From Parasitella parasitica (lineage: Eukaryota; Mucoromycota; Mucoromycetes; Mucorales; Mucoraceae): a stretch of DNA of 64,000 bases. The notes beneath the pieces were generated by a model, which was not told the DNA's origin, made no database searches, and was given only the letters and a program-made list of their open reading frames with translations. Positions 11,291 through 24,898 of the stretch are shown piece after piece. The position numbers were made by a program, and so were the translations under genes. Each line of letters begins with the position of its first letter. Within the stretch, counting starts at the first letter, position 1. The stretch covers positions 1 through 64,000 of the forward strand of contig MU619332.1 in NCBI GenBank assembly GCA_025201805.1, read 5' to 3'.

Positions 11291-14014
11291 AAGACATCAA
11301 AGTGTCCCTATTTCCTTTCATCAAAACAACAACAATTAATCAAATGCATTTCAGTAAAGTGTTCTCATTTTCAAAATTATTTTTTCTTATTAAAAATATA
11401 TTGCTATAATGATGGAAGTGTATTGAGGCAAACCGTACAAATGGCCCCAAGTGGCTTTCGAAATCACTCATAAGTTTATTGGCAGTATTAAGAACGGAAA
11501 ACAGACAACAGCAAGCAAGCTGCATTCGAAAATCCATCATTATTCATCTAAATATCCTATCGAAAAGCCGTCTTACTACTAGATAGATAAGAGTATCAAT
11601 ACATCGCGCTGGTAACAAAGACTGAGTGTTGCGCAAAAATTGAAAACTGTATAACTGTTAATCTAACCGTTATTCCGTAAATGCCAAACCACATTATGTT
11701 ATCAATTAACCTTCCTTGCAACCAACAAAAGGTACCATGTAACACACACAAACCTGCATGTTGCTATTCAACAAGCTCTTTCTAAAAAAAAAATATATCT
11801 GTATCCTTGTTTCACCCTTACATATTTTGACAAGCATTTTAGAGTATTGTATCGATAAAACAAGTTATACTTCGGGTGAAGTCAAATTGCCCAGAAAAAG
11901 GAGAAAAATTTATTTATCTTATATACTAATAATGTTAATAAAAGTTTTATGCCTTATTTTCATTGATTTATAGAAATCTTAGTTGATCCGACATCATTTA
12001 TGGGTGCAGTGCCATATAAACTAAGAGACTATTACAAAATATAGCCTAGCATTCAAAGCAAATGTTTAGTGAAGCTATTTGTTAAGGTTTTAGCTTTTAA
12101 TGTAAATGGTGGCATATGCGATTGATTATAAGAAGAGTGATCGACGATATTTATACAACGAGCCTTTAATACACAAGTGCCATCACATAGTGTAATATGT
12201 ATATGAGTATTCTTTCTCTTCTTGTTCGAAATCTTTTTGCTCACTGTTTTTTTGTTTGCCGCATATCTACAGGCAAAATATACTGATCCATGTCAATTGT
12301 CTTGATATTTGCTTTTCTTTCGTCCGTTTTTAATGATTCGCATACTTTTAGTAGGTGTTCTACTGTACTTGACAATTTTGTTTTAAAGCAAAAGCGATTT
12401 TAACTAGTTTCAAATACCTCAATCAAATCATAGCCATTCAATAAAGATTTGATTACACCGCCCTTTAACTCACGCTATATATTTGAATTACAAGATACTT
12501 TTAGTAATTTACGCATTCTATCAATATAGTTTGTTTTGTAAATTATCAATGGGCCAAATAATACGTGCCACGAAGGTTTTGATGTTAGCTGCAGGCAGGT
12601 ATGGCACACACCTCAATACAGTGTTTAAATAAGCTTTTGCAGCGAGAGCAGAATTGAGGTAATCCTTGTACAATTTTAAGGAATTTTTTGATGATTGGCA
12701 AGTGAGCTCTCCTACATAAGCAACCTCTATCGTTATTCAAAAAAGCAGGCTGTAATTTAACACTGGACGCAGCGCTGATTGTCATCAAAGAAAAACCCAA
12801 TAGTCGGGCCCCAGAATATAACGAGATATGGCATTTCTGAAAAACGCTCTTGTTAAGTGTCAAGTACTCTATGGCCTGCATTACATGGTGTTATAACTAA
12901 CATGCGCACATATATTATTCTCGTCGCTCTTTTATAATCGAAAGCTTTGATCTTAGACAATTTTACACCGTTTATCGCTTTTATAGCATTACCTATTGAG
13001 CGCATTACGACATTAGGTTCACAATATGTATTCACACTTTCAGTCCTTCAATTTCATATTATTTCTAGTCGATAAAGCTCTTTCGCTTAAAGTTACTCCT
13101 TAAGCCAACAAGAAGAATGTAATCAGAAGAGTTTATTTTTCTCTTTTACTTAGGTTGAACTCTTTGCACAGAAATTGTTCACGGTAGTTTGCATCGCTGA
13201 CATTCCATTCGTAATTTAAGTTGTCTTCTGCATTCATCAATAAATGCTAGTATTTCATTAATTACTCAATAAATCACTAATAAAAGTTTAGCGATAGCAA
13301 GCTAAACAACTATGACAATAGCTCTGTCAATACAGCAATTATCAATTTATCTTTTGGTACATATTTTACTACAAGAGGTGTTTTGATCTCTTACTAACGT
13401 TTATTTTTTCAAATATTTAAATGGGTTTGCCGCTGCTAGTTAGTATGCCGTGAGTATTTCTAGGCAAAGTTTGCGATCATTATAGCATATTGTATCAGAC
13501 AACGTGAGACAATCGATTGATAATATCCCCCTCCCTTTTTTCATGGCTTGCGCGGCTCTGAGTTGGCGATTTGAAAAGTGGATATTGCCAGACATTTAGT
13601 GTCCATCACAATTCATAATGGGTCTTGCTTTTTTAAGTCATGAATCGTAACCAAACTACAATATCAGTGATATTGATAAAAGAATACTGATATCGTCAGC
13701 TAAAGCAACACACATCTTCAAGCCTAATTATACTGAGGCTTTTCATAACAAAGTTGGAAACTCATGTTAAATTTGCAGAAGAATGGTTACATAAAGATGT
13801 GAATTCAATTGTAATGAAGAATAAAAGTGCCGTACAGATTACAGCAGTACAATCAATGTTTATACATGTGCAAATTGCACGGTTATTTCCGTGGTTCATC
13901 ACATGGTATGCAGATAAAATACGGGGCTATATTTAATTGATATCTCAACTATCAAGAGAACGTAATATATCCAACATTTCTTAAATAAAATGACATGCTC
14001 TTACCTCTTTTTTA
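11291..14014. other. Long intergenic region, no supported gene
   Basis: About 2.7 kb. Two overlapping minus-strand ORFs of 98 and 60 residues (12585-12881 and 12853-13035) lie in a slightly less AT-rich patch, and together could be a decayed gene, but I recognise no domain and see no clean splice junction joining them. The rest is AT-rich. Confidence 0.4.
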
Positions 14015-17223
<3,209 letters not shown>

Positions 17224-17288
17224 GTTTGCCTAATTCTGCATTACAAGTTCCATTTTTCACGTCTTTTCTTTCTCTTCTCGATTCTAAA

Positions 17289-17923
17289 ATGATCACAGAT
17301 CCAATTCTAAAAAATAAAATTATTGTGATTCATGGTATCATGATGGCATTTGTGTGGCTATTCGCTGTGCCGGGGGCGATCCTACTAAGCATGTACGCAA
17401 GAAAAAAAAAGAAGCCCTGGGGACCAAAAGCACACATGTTGATCATGGCATCAGCAGCATTTTTGCCGTACACCGTTTCCGCCATGTTGGCATTTACAGT
17501 TGCAGGTCAAATTAAACCCAAGCCTCACTCAGTAAGTGTAGCATACCATAATTAAAATTCAACATTTTAACAGCTTGTGAAAAGAGCATTGGCACTGCCT
17601 TATCTTTAGGTTTGTGGTGTCAAGTGATATTAGGAGCAGTCAATCATGCTGTTTTCAAATATAGACTGAAAAATAATTGCTTGCCAGATAAACGACCATG
17701 GAATAATCATGTTCATATTTGGTTTGGGTCTACTTTATCCGTTTTGGCATTGATCAATATACCATTGGGCATGAAGATTAAAAGAGCACCCCTAGCAATG
17801 TATATTATATATGCTATATGGGTCACCCTATTGGCTATAGTCTACATGTATTTAACTTGGATGAAGGAGACTCGAGTACCTGTAGAATACAAAGCACATA
17901 AAATAGTTGATGAAACCAAATAA
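17289..17923 (+). CDS. Cytochrome b561-type transmembrane protein
   Basis: Two exons, 17289-17531 and 17585-17923, 193 residues. Four to five hydrophobic helices carry spaced histidines typical of b561/ferric-reductase-like haem ligands: HGIMM near residue 15, KAHML near 50, VNHAVF and HVHIWFG in the second exon. No DOMON domain is fused. Such proteins move electrons across a membrane; donor and acceptor are unknown here. The 3' splice site was chosen at GAAAAG/AGC because it keeps phase; the stronger-looking AACAG 12 bp upstream does not. The ATG lies 66 bp after the muskelin stop on the same strand, and the upstream in-frame ATG at 17226 would overlap the muskelin 3' end. Confidence 0.7.
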
Positions 17924-18057
17924 ATATAGTAAACCCTGTGTCCAAATGTAAATGGCCAAGTAATCAAGAATCAATTGAAAGCCAGTTTTTATTATACCGT
18001 ATAAGTAATGGATTACAATCAACATTCTTTTGTTTCTTTCTTTTCAAACAGCAAAAA

Positions 18058-19049
18058 ATGACAACTGTATTGACGGAAACTACTAACCAACCAGTATTGC
18101 AACTGAATACAAAGTACATTTCAAAAATAAACACTATAGAGACAGCATCAGAAATATCAAAAAGAACCAGGGCGGACAACGTCAAACATAGTAACAGTGC
18201 ATTTTCACATGTTTTTTATACTGTGATTCTCTATACATTACATTTTCTGTACATTTCATTCATTGCTTTCAAATCATTACACTCATACCTCGAAAATCTG
18301 CTGTTAATCACGCATCACAATCAGCACGATATCCACCAGCGTATTCAATTCGATAAAACTCAACTAACAAAGATCCCAGAGCACCTCACAATAGCTGTCT
18401 CACGGGAATTATCAAACACTAGATCAGATAAAGACTGGAAAAAATTGATGTATGATGTATCCATGGCAACGTGCTGGGCCTGGGATTTTGGCGTAAAGGA
18501 AGTATCCGTATATGATGCATCTGGTGTCATCAAATCAATGTCAATTGATTTGCACAAACAGCAATCCACCATACTACATGATTACATGGTCAAGTATAAC
18601 AAAGGAGAAAAAAAGAGACCATCAAGTATGCTATTTTTTGTTTTTCCTTTTCTGACAACTATTAACTGATTACAGTGGTAAAATTCTCTATTTTATCCAT
18701 TGAAAATGGCAAATCATACGTGGGACAAGTAGCACAACAAATGGCAAAGGATAACCATGGTCAAATTGATATTAAATTAGTCGATAAATACATGCACAGT
18801 AAGGGTAGTTGCCGAGATACACTTTTTTTGTCTTAATTAATTATTTTAGTGAACTCTGTGTCTGATCCTGACTTGATGATACTGTACGACGGCCTTCCAC
18901 ATAATTACGTTTCATTGGATGGTTATCCTCCTTGGCATATCCGTTTAACTGAAATTGCAAATTGCTCTGATTATCATGCTTTGAATTACCACTTGTTTTC
19001 CAAATGTTTATATAGATTTTCAAAAGTACAACAACGATTTGGTCATTAA
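18058..19049 (+). CDS. nus1: NUS1/NgBR subunit of dehydrodolichyl diphosphate synthase
   Basis: Three exons, 18058-18625, 18676-18798 and 18850-19049, 296 residues. One membrane helix (about 55-75) precedes a cis-prenyltransferase-like fold: KIPEHLTIAVSREL, the WAWDFGVKEVSVYD block, then PDLMILY and LDGYPPWHIRLTEI near the C terminus. NUS1 is the non-catalytic partner that activates the cis-prenyltransferase making dolichol for N-glycosylation at the ER. The family normally ends soon after the RLTEI-like block; here about 30 more residues follow. The stop codon is only 5 bp from the stop of the opposite-strand gene. Confidence 0.9.
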
Positions 19050-19054
19050 ATAGT

Positions 19055-20772
19055 TTATCTCTTTTTATTACTATTGGCGCTGCCGCCGCTGTTAATGTTA
19101 TTGTCAAATAATAAACCGCCAATGAGTTTGTTCAGCGATTTCTTTTCTTTCACAGGTGGTTGTTCCTGAAATGAACCTGATCTACTTGGCGTGTATTTTG
19201 TGCCATCAGAAAAATCATTTGTGAGGAATCGAAGACCTCGAAGATAATTTGAGAAATGATTGCAATTCCCGCATGTGCAATATTCTTTATCTCGCTCACT
19301 TTTCCTGTTGTGATATTGATTGACCAGACAGAAATTACACTGTGCTGGCGAATGTTTGTGTTGGGACGAGTTTTGGCATAAGACACAGGAGCAAGTACCA
19401 TGGCCTTTGGTAGTTCGGTGTTCGTCATAACTTTTGTATAAATGCAAAGAGTTTGTTTGAAAGTAAATGGTTGCTTGTTGTATATCAAACAGAAATCTGT
19501 CTCCTAACTGCTTGCTACTAAAGTGCAACGGTGGAAGTAGTTTGCTTACAAGCGTACAGGGAAGAGCTGGATTGGAGCTGTCAGTGGATGGTGATGTACT
19601 AGTATTGTTTGAGTGTTTCGGTGATGGCGGTGGGAATACATAGAATTTTGCAAGATAGTTGCAGGCAACAACAAATTCATCAGAGCATAAATGGTTTGGG
19701 AAAAATTGCTGAAATAAAGCTGTATAATTCAACTTCATTCTTTGAAATGCTGCTTCATCCCCACCATCAAAACATTTTTCTGCTCTTTTTTTCAGTTCCT
19801 TCTCCCATGATGTACCCGTAAGCATTTTGCATACATGATTTATATCATTGCGTAGCTGTTGACTATCGTTTTTGATTATCTCACACAACTTGTCCAGACT
19901 TTGTCTCCATGTATCGTCAGTTGGCTTTAGTAATTTACTAGTAATTGAGGCCAAGTTTTCGCTTAATTGTGGTAGATCAACTTGGGGAGCTTGCTCGCAC
20001 TTCACCTCGTTTTCCAGCTGTTGCAACTTTTGAGTAATCTGATTGCACGTATCCTCGATCCAAGCCGCATCGTCTTTAAGAATTTCCAACTCTTTATTCG
20101 CTGCATCTGTCTTTTCGGATTCCTTTTTTATTCTTTGTGAATAGCCTTCATTTATGTTTTTACTGATTTGGTCTAATATACTATGGAGGGCCTCCAATTC
20201 GTGGACATTTGATAGTTGAGTCGTGTCAAGATTAATGCCTGCTTCTGTGGCCATTTGAGCAACATATCCTTCCAATTGTGTGGTATCAAAGTTGTTTAAT
20301 TGCGTTTTGCCATCAGCAACAGATGGTGTATCCAAAGACCTTTCATCAGCATCAGTATCTTGTAGACCTGCACGTAGACACGCACACACAACATTTGAAG
20401 AAAGTTTTTAGCCATGTACAGCAAAATTTTATACAACTTCTTGAATTTTTTTACCATTATTGATGCGTATTGACTTTCTAACCTCGGCAGGATACGAGGA
20501 TGGACTTGGACTGAGCATTACGAAGCTTTTTGGGCGTGGTTTGACTCCCAAGTTATTAACCTCAGTTTCTTGTTGAATGCAGTCAGAGTCTCGGGATTTT
20601 GTTAAAGATTCTAGCCTCTCTGTAGATTTCCAAGCTGATTTGGATAGCTTTTCAAAAGCATTACTCAATTCCTTTTTTTTCTTTTTGTTCTGGTAACCTG
20701 TTTTTTTACGTAAAATTCAGCATGGATTCATGTAAATATTGGTTAAAGTTTGTAAAATATACCAGAGAACAT
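19055..20772 (-). CDS. Unrecognised coiled-coil and Cys-rich protein
   Basis: Reconstructed exons on the minus strand: 20763-20772, 20455-20697 and 19055-20367, giving 521 residues beginning MFSGYQNKKKKELSNAF. The first coding exon is 10 nt; it is supported by an in-phase ATG, donor GTATAT and acceptor AAACAG. Residues about 130-260 are strongly helical and charged, likely a coiled coil. Near residues 410-470 lies a Cys cluster, CSCVLC then CNFC then CTCGNC, with nearby His, resembling a zinc-binding module. The tail is Ser/Asn/Lys-rich. I do not recognise the family and assign no function. A 10-base assembly gap begins 13 bp upstream of the ATG, so the 5' leader is unresolved. Confidence 0.72.
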
Positions 20773-20785
20773 AAAATCTAATAAT

Positions 20786-20795
20786 NNNNNNNNNN
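20786..20795. other. Assembly gap (10 N) beside a poly-A run
   Basis: Ten N bases followed immediately by 12 A on the plus strand. The true length of the homopolymer is unknown. It sits in the presumed 5' leader of the minus-strand Cys-rich gene. Confidence 0.99.
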
Positions 20796-21524
20796 AAAAA
20801 AAAAAAAAGAAAAGATCCACCTAAACAGTTTAAATAAACCTTTGTTACATTTTTGCCGAGCCACACTTGTTGCCAAGTTACATTTCTTCTAGATCCGGAT
20901 TAGCTGATAAAGTACAAGCGCGTTGCTCTTTACTCCCTGGTATTGTACAGTGTGATGGTGCACTGGGGATATATAAATGTTTGAAGTTATAATAGTATAA
21001 ACAGGGTACCTCATACATTCAGGGATAAGGAGGTGAGTTCAATTGAGGAAGCATAGCTTAGCCTGCATAATCTGCTGAAAAGAAATACACACTTGAGCTT
21101 CAAGTGATTCACGAATCGCTGTTTGGCTACAACAAAGAATTAAGAGAGCAAAAGCGTGCCTGGGTTGTGCAACAGGTTGCACTTTTTGTTCGAGTACCGA
21201 TCCGCGCAAAGAGCCATTTGATTCATGTTAATTAATTACAACATTCGAAGTGTTTGTTCAGTAACAGGTTGCCTCAATAAGCGAATCAACAGAGCAGAAT
21301 GCCCTTTATTATTTTTATCTTTACAGATTTTCTGTCAAGGCAGACGAGAGACGAGAAACAAAATCCTTCAACAAGGTTTGAAGAGAAGTAATCGGGAGAC
21401 ATAGCTTATCAGTTTTAAACGGATGTTTAAATGAACTTTTTTGTCATATAATATAACAGACACATCTTTGTCAAACATTATTCCCTCTTTTCTCTTTCTT
21501 TTCTTCGTTCATTCTTTAATTGCC
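20796..21524. other. Intergenic between divergent genes
   Basis: About 730 bp separating the Cys-rich gene (minus) from the membrane-protein gene (plus). Pyrimidine-rich TTCCCTC/TTTCTC tracts at 21480-21515 directly precede the ATG at 21525 and are probably its promoter or leader. No ORF of note. Confidence 0.5.
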
Positions 21525-22395
21525 ATGTCGGCAGAACTAAAATCGCCTCAAGATCGCCCGTTATTATACTCAAAAGAGCGCCTTTTAAAACTATATGGCG
21601 TAGATCTTTTTGCGGCTGTTGCATCTGCTGCCATGGTTTCCCCTTTTATCGCTGTAGTGGACAGGTAAATCAAGAAGATTAAGAAATAGATATATTTTCT
21701 TGACTTACACCGTGAGCATTGTATGCAGATCGATTATAGAAAACTTGAATGGAAAGCGCAATTTAATAGATGGCCTGAAATTCGGTCTTCGATCATTTTT
21801 TTCGAAACCCCTCCAATTCACAACATCCAGACAATTTGGTATCGTACTTGGTCTCTATTCTTCGACTTACCTTACAGCCAACGTCGTGGACACAACCTGC
21901 GAACAATACTCGGTGGATCCGTCCAAGACTTCTTTGTATAAATTCGCTGCCACCAGCTTTATAAATATATTTCTTTGTGTATACAAAGACAAGGTCTTTG
22001 CTAGCATGTTTGGTGTGTCTGTCAGCAAGTCTCTCCCAAAACTAAGCTATCTGTTGTTTGCAGCTAGAGATTCGCTCACGATTGCAGCAAGCTTTACTGC
22101 TCCAAGTTATATTGCTAATGCTCTGCAAGACAGTTCTATTATATCAACCGAAAAGTCTGCAAATGTGGTTGCCCAACTAGTGTGTCCTGCTGCAGTTCAA
22201 TTGGCAAGTACACCTGTACATCTATACGCTCTTGATCTGTATAATAGACCCACTGTTTCGATGGCCCTGAGGGGCCAATTGATCAAAAAGGAATACGTTA
22301 AGAGTACTTTTGCTAGAATTGGACGTATCGGTCCTGCTTTCGGAATTGGAGGCGTGGGAAATACTTTCTTAAGAAGCTATCGACATCAAGTCTAA
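21525..22395 (+). CDS. Conserved-looking multi-pass membrane protein, function unknown
   Basis: Two exons, 21525-21664 and 21729-22395, 268 residues. Several weakly hydrophobic Ala/Ser-rich helices are visible (around 30-45, 85-105, 125-145, 165-185 and 205-225). Distinctive blocks are LYGVDLFAAVASAAMVSPF, VCVYKDKVFASMFG-like text and LLFAARDSLTIAASF, which give the impression of a conserved family, possibly mitochondrial, but I cannot name it. No signal peptide is evident. The intron is in phase (GAC AG / A TCG) and 64 bp long. Confidence 0.75.
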
Positions 22396-23470
22396 CATTT
22401 GATATGCAATCGCTGCATATATCATAAATTAAGACTTATTAAACGGCTCTTTGAATTCCTTTGTTTTTTTTCATGCATCCTTTAAATGACATTTATGACC
22501 GTATTTCAATAAAACATTTTACTGCTACTATTATTCAGCCAAAAAGTAAGTACTTTTGCAGACTAGTTCTGATATATGCGTCGCCCAGTGGAGATAATGT
22601 ATGTATAAGATGCCCTGATTGTGGAAGTATCAGAAAAGTATAGATCATGGCTTGTTTTGTTCTTAACGCAAAGTTATGGGTCTTTATGCGCTTTTTTTTT
22701 GTTAGAAAGTTAGTGTTTTTACCTAGCCCATGCATTGGGAGAAAGGACATGTGTCAAATGAGCTGAGGCTGATGATTCCAGCATGTCTAATTTTGGATAA
22801 TAAGCGTTGCCTTTACGATAGCAAAAACTTATGGGCCAAAAGAACTTGTACGCATTACCAGTACTCCTAAATACAGTTTCTGTGTAAAAAGGGCGATGTT
22901 GTCAATCCAAAATAGTCAGCAAAAAGTAACGATTGTCGGTGTAAGATACTCAATATACGTTCCATAACTTTGCAGAGGGTGTAAAGCTGCAATCAGTCTA
23001 TCTTTTGTAGATAAATCAACATTCAATTCGCCGCAATTCATATATTGATCTTATCCCTAAAAACCTTCTCTTTCGACGAAAAGCTACCCCACTGGTAGTT
23101 CTCTCAAAGTATAAAAGTTAATTTAAGAAAAGATGAAGGAAGATGACGTTAGGATTTTAAATGGTGTAAGACGGTTTTTAATTGCCATTGCTCATATTCC
23201 ACCAAAATTCAGAATATAAGGCTCTTTTTACAATGGCTTTTACGCAAAATTTAATATCTTTTGTTTTTCTTCGCTCAATTTTAAGCGCATGTCAGCGTAG
23301 TTCATTAAGCAGGTGGCGATTTTTGATGTATCCCCAGACATGTTAGTTTTTCATTTCACTTTCGATTAACGCAAGTTTATCATTCAAAAATGTCAAAAAA
23401 AATGAAATTACTGGAAAAATCGCTTTTTGTCTATGAAAAAGATGTTTATTATTTTGCAATTATATATAGT
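22396..23470. other. Convergent intergenic region, no gene seen
   Basis: About 1.07 kb between two genes whose 3' ends face each other. Only short overlapping ORFs. Nothing recognised. Confidence 0.5.
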
Positions 23471-24718
23471 CTATGACGATGTAATAAGTAATAAAAATGC
23501 TGTGAGAGTAATCGATATTAGAGGATATAATGATGGTTTGTTTAATTCAACTGCAACTGATTCTTCAGAACCTGATTTGAGCAAAAAGTTCTTTACCAAG
23601 GATCCAATCCAAAAGTGCTGTGATTCTTCAGTGTCTAACAACCCCTTTTCATCAGCAACCACACCGATTCGCCAGCGTGGGTTCTGTTTAGCATTACTGA
23701 GGCCATCACCATCATCATCATCTACTTCGTCGTCATCATCAGCATTGTAAAAGCTGTCATCGTTATTATCGGCTTTGGAAGTATTGTTTTTCCCTTTACC
23801 AATTGCTTTAAATCGACAATTTCTACAAGGCGGATGAGGTGGTGTATAGAATGGGTTCGATAGATCATCTTTTGATATACCAGATACTGAAGATATCCAA
23901 TCTAATAAACCAGCAGCATTTGTGAAAATTTCGACAACTGTATTCTGCTCTCCGTCGACGTGAGCGCTCAAGGGTATCGGGCATGTGAGTTGATCAGGTT
24001 TGGCATCACGGGCACCAAATATACGAGTTAGATCACCTAGAACGTATGGAACATTGATGGTATGATTCGTAGCAGGGTTTATTACAGATTGATACACAAT
24101 CAGGGGCCCGCCTGAATCGCCATGGCATGCGACATGATTTTCTGTATCTGATCTACTTTCAATATAATCAACACTCTGTGGATCGAATTTGGTAATCTCT
24201 AATGGCAACAGCTGCAAAGTTTGCGCTAAATTTCCTTCCAAATCAGAATAGCCGAATCCAATCAATTCAGCTTTACTTGGCAATGAAAGAGGCATAAATG
24301 GAGACCAAAATGGCACTCTTTTCAAACGAGCAGATTTTCGTAACGGTGACTCCAATTGTATAATAGCAGCGTCGTACCTGACGTTGAGTGTTCCTGAGAC
24401 ATTGTACAACGGGTGAATTGTCCAATCAATAATTGCCATAGCTTTTTGTTTGTCGCGATGGATGTCATTGTACAGAGCGAAATAAGGGTTTTTTTCCTTT
24501 GCGTAATGCTTGGGGTGGACAGGAGCATCCAAACAATGAGCTGCAGTTAATATCAGAGGCGGGTCGTACGAAATCAGTGTACCACCGCAAACATGTGGGT
24601 TTCCAATCATGACATAAAACGGATACTTGTATTGGTTTGTAATGTCTTGACCAAATTGAACAGAATCAATGACATGAAAACAGCATGCTAAAACTATGCA
24701 TATAATGATGAAATACAT
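23471..24718 (-). CDS. Secreted trypsin-like serine protease, probable GPI anchor
   Basis: Single exon, 415 residues from the ATG at 24718. Signal peptide MYFIIICIVLACC, then an S1 protease domain with all three catalytic motifs: TAAHC (His), NVRYDAAIIQL (Asp) and GDSGGP (Ser). After the domain come a Cys pair (PPCRNC), an acidic Asp-rich linker and a hydrophobic C-terminal tail ending LLLITSS, which reads as a GPI-attachment signal. It would be displayed at the cell surface or wall. An in-frame upstream ATG would add a poly-Lys stretch encoded by an A-run and destroy the clean signal peptide, so I prefer the inner start. Substrate specificity is not assignable. Confidence 0.88.
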   Translation of the reverse strand: MYFIIICIVLACCFHVIDSVQFGQDITNQYKYPFYVMIGNPHVCGGTLISYDPPLILTAAHCLDAPVHPKHYAKEKNPYFALYNDIHRDKQKAMAIIDWTIHPLYNVSGTLNVRYDAAIIQLESPLRKSARLKRVPFWSPFMPLSLPSKAELIGFGYSDLEGNLAQTLQLLPLEITKFDPQSVDYIESRSDTENHVACHGDSGGPLIVYQSVINPATNHTINVPYVLGDLTRIFGARDAKPDQLTCPIPLSAHVDGEQNTVVEIFTNAAGLLDWISSVSGISKDDLSNPFYTPPHPPCRNCRFKAIGKGKNNTSKADNNDDSFYNADDDDEVDDDDGDGLSNAKQNPRWRIGVVADEKGLLDTEESQHFWIGSLVKNFLLKSGSEESVAVELNKPSLYPLISITLTAFLLLITSS

Positions 24719-24719
24719 C

Positions 24720-24744
24720 TTTTTTTTTTTTTTTTTTTTTTTTT
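24720..24744 (-). repeat. 25-nt poly(A) tract just before the protease start codon
   Basis: 25 T on the plus strand, so 25 A on the coding strand, separated from the ATG by one G. It lies in the leader if the inner start is used. Confidence 0.9.
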
Positions 24745-24898
24745 GTAGCTTGGAAATAGAAAACAATAGAAAAGAAAAAACGATGTTTTCACAAAACCTT
24801 ACGTATATAACGAGAAATTGCTGTCAAATAACATACATAGCATTCCCTGTAAATGTGGTATTTATATAAAAGCCCCTTATAAATATTATTATTTGTTG

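Noticed and set aside
17938-18057. In-frame upstream ATG extending NUS1 by 40 residues
   Set aside because: It starts only 14 bp after the preceding gene's stop, and the added sequence is leader-like; the ATG at 18058 fits the family.
24719-24766. Upstream start adding poly-Lys to the protease
   Set aside because: It would bury the signal peptide behind a Lys run encoded by a homopolymer; the inner ATG gives a normal secretory N terminus.
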